Below are positions 6,600 to 9,203 of a stretch of 9,203 bases of DNA, piece after piece. Origin of the DNA: JBBQAA01 sp038254195 (lineage in GTDB: Bacteria; Actinomycetota; Thermoleophilia; Solirubrobacterales; Solirubrobacteraceae); the NCBI GenBank assembly GCA_038254195.1, contig JBBSGJ010000091.1, positions 1 through 9,203 of the forward strand, in the 5' to 3' direction. The notes under the pieces were generated by a model that did no database searches, was not told the DNA's origin, and saw only the letters and a program-made list of their open reading frames with translations. How positions within the stretch are numbered: the first letter of the stretch is position 1; the number at the start of each line of letters is the position of its first letter. The translations under genes were made by a program, and so were the position numbers.

Positions 6600-6635
6600 C
6601 GCCTCGGATGCTACGTCGACGCCTGGTCAGGCCGG

Positions 6636-6989
6636 TCACGGCTCCAGGACGCCGACCACCACGCGCCGGTTGCGAGCCCGCCCGGCGGGGTTGTCGCCGC
6701 CGGCGGGAGACGTGTTGGGCGCCACCGGCCTGGTCTCCCCGTAGCCTCTCGCGGTCATCCGCGCCGCCTCCACCCCGTGCCCGGCCAGGAACGCCTTCAC
6801 GGCCGCCGCCCGGCGCTCCGAGAGGCCCTGGTTGAACCCGGCGCCGCCCTTGGAGTCCGTGTGCCCATCGACCTGGATCCGTCCGCGCGGGAAGCGCTTG
6901 GCGATCGAGCGGGCCACCTGGAGCAGTACGGCGCGCGCGCGCGGGCGCAGTGACGCCTTGCCGAACGCGAAGAGCACGTCGGTGCACAC
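6636..6989 (-). CDS. OmpA-like peptidoglycan-binding domain (C-terminal segment of the frameshifted lipoprotein)
   Basis: This is the part of the previous gene that is read in the second frame, listed separately because it would be its own reading frame if the shift is real. From GTG 6989 it has 117 residues. It matches the OmpA C-terminal fold: DVLFAFGKASLRP (first strand), a helix ARAVLLQVARSIAKRF, RIQVDGHTDSKGG, then NQGLSERRAAAVKAFL and ARGYGETRPVAPN, ending in ARNRRVVV. The HTD aspartate and the arginine of the LSERR helix are the residues that hold meso-diaminopimelate in this family, so binding ability looks intact. GTG 6989 begins only a few residues before the first strand and has no clear ribosome-binding site, and the frame closes upstream at a TGA (7028-7026). 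A fusion to the upstream lipoprotein is more likely than an independent gene. Confidence 0.7.
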   Translation of the reverse strand: MCTDVLFAFGKASLRPRARAVLLQVARSIAKRFPRGRIQVDGHTDSKGGAGFNQGLSERRAAAVKAFLAGHGVEAARMTARGYGETRPVAPNTSPAGGDNPAGRARNRRVVVGVLEP

Positions 6990-7878
6990 CGCGTAGTCGG
7001 TCTGTCCCGCGCCCGACGCGACCCTTCACGCAGCGCGAGGTCACCTCGGGCAGCACCCGGTCGCGGATCGTCGCCTCGGGGGACGTCACCTCGGGAGTGG
7101 TGACTTCGGGCGTGGTGACCTCCTGGGAGGTGACCTCCGGCGCGCAGATCTCCCCGGCGCCGTAGCGGCACCTGCTGTAGCGCGTGGCCTCGTATCGCGT
7201 CGCCTCGTATCGCGTCGCCTCGTAGCGCGTCGCCTCATAGCGCGTGACGGAGTAGCGGGCATCGCCCGGGCGGACCTTCCGGCCGCAGACGCCGTCGCGG
7301 TGGACGGCGGCGCGTTGAACCGGTGCGTGGACGACCGGTTCGTGGCTGACCTCGGAGACCTGGAGGCCCGGCACGTCGACCCCCGGGATCCTCACGCCGG
7401 GGATCCCCACCCCGGGGATGGTCACGGCCGGGATCGTCACGGCCCCGAGGCAGCCCGCGGGCGCCGGGGCGACCCGCTCGCACTGGGTGGGGATGCGCTG
7501 GGCGGGCAGATCCACCGCCGGCAGCACGACAGCGGGGATGACCGTGTCGCCGGCGCGGACGCCGGGGACGTGCACGGCCGCCTCGTGAACGGCCGGGATA
7601 TCGACCCCCGGGATCGTCCTGCCCTCGCCCGGGGCACACGGCCGGTCGGGCTGGGGCGGGGTTGACGCAACCGGCGCGGGGATTGTCTGGGCGGTTACCG
7701 CGCGGATCGGCGCGGCCGGCGTCCCGGGCTCCGTCGTCGTCCCCGCGCCGTTCGGCGCATCGACGAGGCCCCCGTCGCCGGCACCGCCTCCGCCTCCGCC
7801 CTCGCATCCGGCGAGGGCGAGCGCGGTGATCGCGACAGCGATGGCGGGGAGGTGGTGGCGGAAGCGCATGGAGCACAT
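6636..7878 (-). CDS. Pentapeptide-repeat lipoprotein with C-terminal OmpA-like domain, frameshifted
   Basis: Probable cell-surface lipoprotein that grips peptidoglycan. From ATG 7878 the protein has an N-terminal signal with lipobox LAGC (residues 22-25, Cys25 to be lipidated), then a Gly-rich and Thr/Pro-rich spacer. Next come x-I-P-[AG]-V repeats, a stretch with isolated cysteines, five RYEAT units and a run of PEVTT units, all with a five-residue period. This frame stays open to 6490 but loses sense after about 7025. The OmpA domain continues in another frame from about 7022 to the TGA at 6638-6636, so one base is extra (or two are missing) between about 6985 and 7025. Corrected, the product would be about 410 residues. 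Without correction the lipoprotein would lack its OmpA domain and run 110 bases into the M20 gene. ATG 7869 is another possible start. The ATP synthase operon ends 75 bases upstream. A sequencing error and a true broken gene are both possible. Confidence 0.78.
7073..7147 (-). repeat. 15-bp tandem repeat encoding PEVT-type pentapeptides
   Basis: Five imperfect 15-base units starting at 7073, 7088, 7103, 7118 and 7133 encode, in order of translation, PEVTS, QEVTT, PEVTT, PEVTS and PEATI-like pentapeptides. It is the last repeat tract before the frameshift and the OmpA domain. Confidence 0.8.
7176..7255 (-). repeat. 15-bp tandem repeat encoding RYEAT pentapeptides
   Basis: Five 15-base units (7176, 7191, 7206, 7221, 7236; plus-strand core cgtatcgcgtcgcct) encode RYEAT four times, flanked by degenerate RYSVT and RYSRC units. 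The two central units are identical at the DNA level, suggesting recent duplication or slippage. The tract gives a Tyr/Arg/Glu-rich, highly charged segment. Confidence 0.88.
7360..7449 (-). repeat. 15-bp tandem repeat encoding IPxV pentapeptides
   Basis: Six 15-base units encode, in order of translation, LGAVT, IPAVT, IPGVG, IPGVR, IPGVD and VPGLQ. A second, more degenerate set of the same motif lies upstream in the protein at about 7500-7620 (TIPGVDIPAV, HVPGV, VIPAVVLPAVDLPAQRIP). Pro every fifth residue with hydrophobic neighbours suggests an extended, non-globular spacer. Confidence 0.85.
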
Positions 7879-7933
7879 GTTTCCCGCTCTCGCGCCACCC
7901 GGAAGCGACCCAAGGGGGGAACAGGGACGCCCC

Positions 7934-7955
7934 AGGGGTGGCCCACGCCCACCCT
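7934..7955 (-). terminator. Weak hairpin at the end of atpC
   Basis: Minus-strand AGGGTGG and CCACCCCT can pair around a 7-base loop with one bulged G, directly at the atpC stop codon (7956-7954). No T-run follows (the next bases are GGGGCGTCCC), so it is at best a weak or factor-assisted stop. The 75 bases between atpC and the lipoprotein gene hold no promoter I can recognise. Confidence 0.3.
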
Positions 7956-8367
7956 AGGTGGAGTCGCCCACCTTGAGAAACGCCTCCCACCGGCGCTTCT
8001 CGCGGTCGGCCCGGCGGCGCTCCTCGGAGCCCTCCTCGGCCTGCTCGACCTCCGACTCGGCCGTGCGCAGGCGCTCCTCGAGGTCCGACCGGTCCAGCTT
8101 GTCGGGCTCCAGCGCCTCCTCGACGAGGATGAGGCAGCGGTTGCCGGCCATCTGGAGGTAGCCCTCGCCCTGGGCGAACCGGGTCGGGTCGCTCTCGGAC
8201 GTGTAGAGCCGGAGCTCCGTGGGTTCGAGCATGGCGAGGAGGGGCTGGTGGTGGGCGAGGATGCCGATCGAGCCCGTCCCCGTCCGCGTCGAGACCATCT
8301 CCACCTCGTCGGAGAACACCTCGCCCTCGGGGGTGAGGACCGACACGGGGAACTTCTCGTGGGCCAC
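7954..8367 (-). CDS. atpC: F1F0 ATP synthase epsilon subunit
   Basis: Central-stalk subunit of the membrane ATP synthase, linking gamma to the c-ring and restraining ATP hydrolysis. The 137 residues start FPVSVLTPEGEVFSDEVEMV, the typical first strands of the N-terminal beta-sandwich, followed by GSIGILAHHQPLLAML (the conserved G-x-x-G-I-L-x-x-H motif) and GYLQMAGNRCLILVEEA. From about residue 88 the C-terminal part is a charged helical region (LEERLRTAESEVEQAEEGSEERRR), the place of the regulatory helical hairpin. The GTG start at 8367 shares one base with the atpD stop (TAGTG), and an upstream AGGAGG lies inside the end of atpD, so translation is coupled. It closes the atp operon. Confidence 0.95.
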   Translation of the reverse strand: MAHEKFPVSVLTPEGEVFSDEVEMVSTRTGTGSIGILAHHQPLLAMLEPTELRLYTSESDPTRFAQGEGYLQMAGNRCLILVEEALEPDKLDRSDLEERLRTAESEVEQAEEGSEERRRADREKRRWEAFLKVGDST

Positions 8368-9203
8368 TAGGAGCCCTCCTCCGCCTCGGTCTTCTCGCCC
8401 GTCTCCCCCTCGCGCTCCTCGCCCTCGTCGGCCTCCTCGCCCCTCCCGGTCTCCTGGCCCTCGTCCGACCCGGTGACCTCGTCGATCGAGCCCTTCATGA
8501 AGAACGCCGACTCGGGCCGGTCGTCGTGCTTGCCGTCGAGGATCTCGCGGAACGAGCGGATCGTTTCGGCAATCGGGACGTACTGCCCCTCAGTGCCCGT
8601 GAACTGCTCGGCCACGAAGAACGGCTGGGAGAGGAAGCGCTCGATGCGCCGCGCCCGGCCCACCGTGACCTTGTCCTCGTCGGAGAGCTCGTCGATCCCG
8701 AGGATCGCGATGATGTCCTGGAGCTCGCGGTAGCGCTGGAGGATCTCCTTGACCTCGTTGGCCACGTTGAAGTGCTCCTCGCCGACGATGTCGGGCTTGA
8801 GGATCGTCGAGGTCGAGTCGAGCGGGTCGACGGCCGGGTAGATCCCCTTCTCGGAGATCGCCCGGGAGAGCGTCGTCGTGGCGTCGAGGTGGGCGAACAC
8901 CGAGGCCGGCGCCGGGTCGGTGAGGTCGTCGGCCGGGACGTAGATCGCCTGGACGGAGGTGACCGAGCCGTTGCGGGTCGAGGTGATCCGCTCCTGGAGC
9001 TGGCCCATCTCGGTCTCGAGCGTCGGCTGGTAGCCCACCTGCGACGGCATCCGTCCGAGCAGCGCCGAGACCTCGGAGCCGGCCTGCACGAACCGGAAGA
9101 TGTTGTCGATGAACAGCAGCACGTCCTGGCCCTCGACGTCGCGGAAGTACTCCGCCATCGTCAGCCCGGACAGGGCGACGCGCATGCGCGCCCCGGGCGG
9201 CTC
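8367..9203 (-). CDS. atpD: F1F0 ATP synthase beta subunit, C-terminal part, with acidic tail
   Basis: Catalytic subunit of the F1 head, making ATP from ADP and phosphate. The last 278 residues are present; the P-loop and N-terminal barrel lie beyond the right edge. The visible part begins EPPGARMRVALSGLTMAEYF and contains DVLLFIDNIFRF (Walker B with its Asp), GSEVSALLGRMPSQVGYQP, ERITSTRNGSVTSVQA, YVPADDLTDPAPA, THE LDATTTLSR region, GIYPAVDPLDSTS, DIIAILGIDELSDEDK (the DELSEED-type lever) and RFLSQPFFVAEQFTG. All match the family closely. The usual end, near SIDEV, is followed by about 34 extra residues made almost only of Glu, Gly, Asp, Thr, Lys and Arg. The TAG stop overlaps the atpC start by one base. 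Confidence 0.97.
   Translation of the reverse strand, partial: EPPGARMRVALSGLTMAEYFRDVEGQDVLLFIDNIFRFVQAGSEVSALLGRMPSQVGYQPTLETEMGQLQERITSTRNGSVTSVQAIYVPADDLTDPAPASVFAHLDATTTLSRAISEKGIYPAVDPLDSTSTILKPDIVGEEHFNVANEVKEILQRYRELQDIIAILGIDELSDEDKVTVGRARRIERFLSQPFFVAEQFTGTEGQYVPIAETIRSFREILDGKHDDRPESAFFMKGSIDEVTGSDEGQETGRGEEADEGEEREGETGEKTEAEEGS

Noticed and set aside
6490..6635. Continuation of the lipoprotein frame past the OmpA stop into the M20 gene
   Set aside because: After about 7025 this frame gives meaningless Arg/Gly-rich sequence, while the OmpA domain is perfect in the other frame.
6600..6635. Possible hairpin (GCCT/AGGC) between the OmpA stop and the M20 start
   Set aside because: Only four base pairs and no T-run; too weak to call a terminator.
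5610..6953. Long plus-strand open frame opposite the M20 and OmpA genes
   Set aside because: No recognisable domain; composition typical of antisense frames in GC-rich DNA.
7073..7449. CRISPR-like array of short repeats
   Set aside because: The repeats are 15 bases, directly adjacent without spacers, and in frame with a lipoprotein; they are coding tandem repeats.
8365..8385. Small AGGA/TCCT hairpin over the atpC ribosome-binding site
   Set aside because: Four base pairs around a 4-base loop can arise by chance in this composition; no support for regulation.

Overview
This is a very GC-rich, densely packed window in which every recognisable gene lies on the minus strand, so transcription runs from the right end to the left. 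Strong G/C bias at third codon positions, frequent GTG starts, 4-base stop/start overlaps, a bifunctional phosphoglucose/phosphomannose isomerase, an LCP ligase and a MerR gene joined to ahcY suggest a high-GC actinobacterium. Thermoleophilia (Solirubrobacterales or relatives) is my best guess from general familiarity; no marker here proves it.

Layout in the direction of transcription. (1) 9203-7954: the 3' end of the F1F0 ATP synthase operon, atpD (beta, 5' end outside the window, with an odd acidic tail) and atpC (epsilon). (2) 7878-6636: a lipoprotein with three tracts of five-residue repeats followed by an OmpA-type peptidoglycan-binding domain; the two parts are in different frames, so the gene is frameshifted as given. 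(3) 6599-523: five genes, each overlapping the next by 4 bases: an M20 metallopeptidase, a LytR-CpsA-Psr (LCP) glycopolymer ligase with an extra C-terminal domain, UDP-glucose 6-dehydrogenase, a mannose-1-phosphate guanylyltransferase-like enzyme with a left-handed beta-helix, and the bifunctional isomerase. (4) 497-1: a MerR-family regulator overlapping the start of ahcY (S-adenosylhomocysteine hydrolase), which runs off the left edge.

How they fit: the isomerase can make mannose-6-phosphate, the nucleotidyltransferase can make GDP-mannose (the phosphomannomutase between them is not in the window), and Ugd makes UDP-glucuronate. The LCP protein would attach a finished glycopolymer to the wall. 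Block 3 therefore looks like an envelope-polysaccharide precursor and attachment operon, with an M20 hydrolase of unknown substrate as its first gene. The OmpA-domain lipoprotein upstream also points to the cell wall. The MerR-ahcY pair is a separate methyl-cycle unit, with an inverted repeat just upstream that may be its operator.

No RNA genes, insertion sequences, phage genes or CRISPR arrays were seen, and no gene-free stretch is longer than about 75 bases. I do not see a wholly new system. The features most worth a second look are the pentapeptide-repeat lipoprotein and its frameshift, a patch of A/T-ending codons over the Ugd active site, the acidic tail of AtpD, the unnamed C-terminal domain of the LCP protein, and the MerR gene that lacks a normal start codon.
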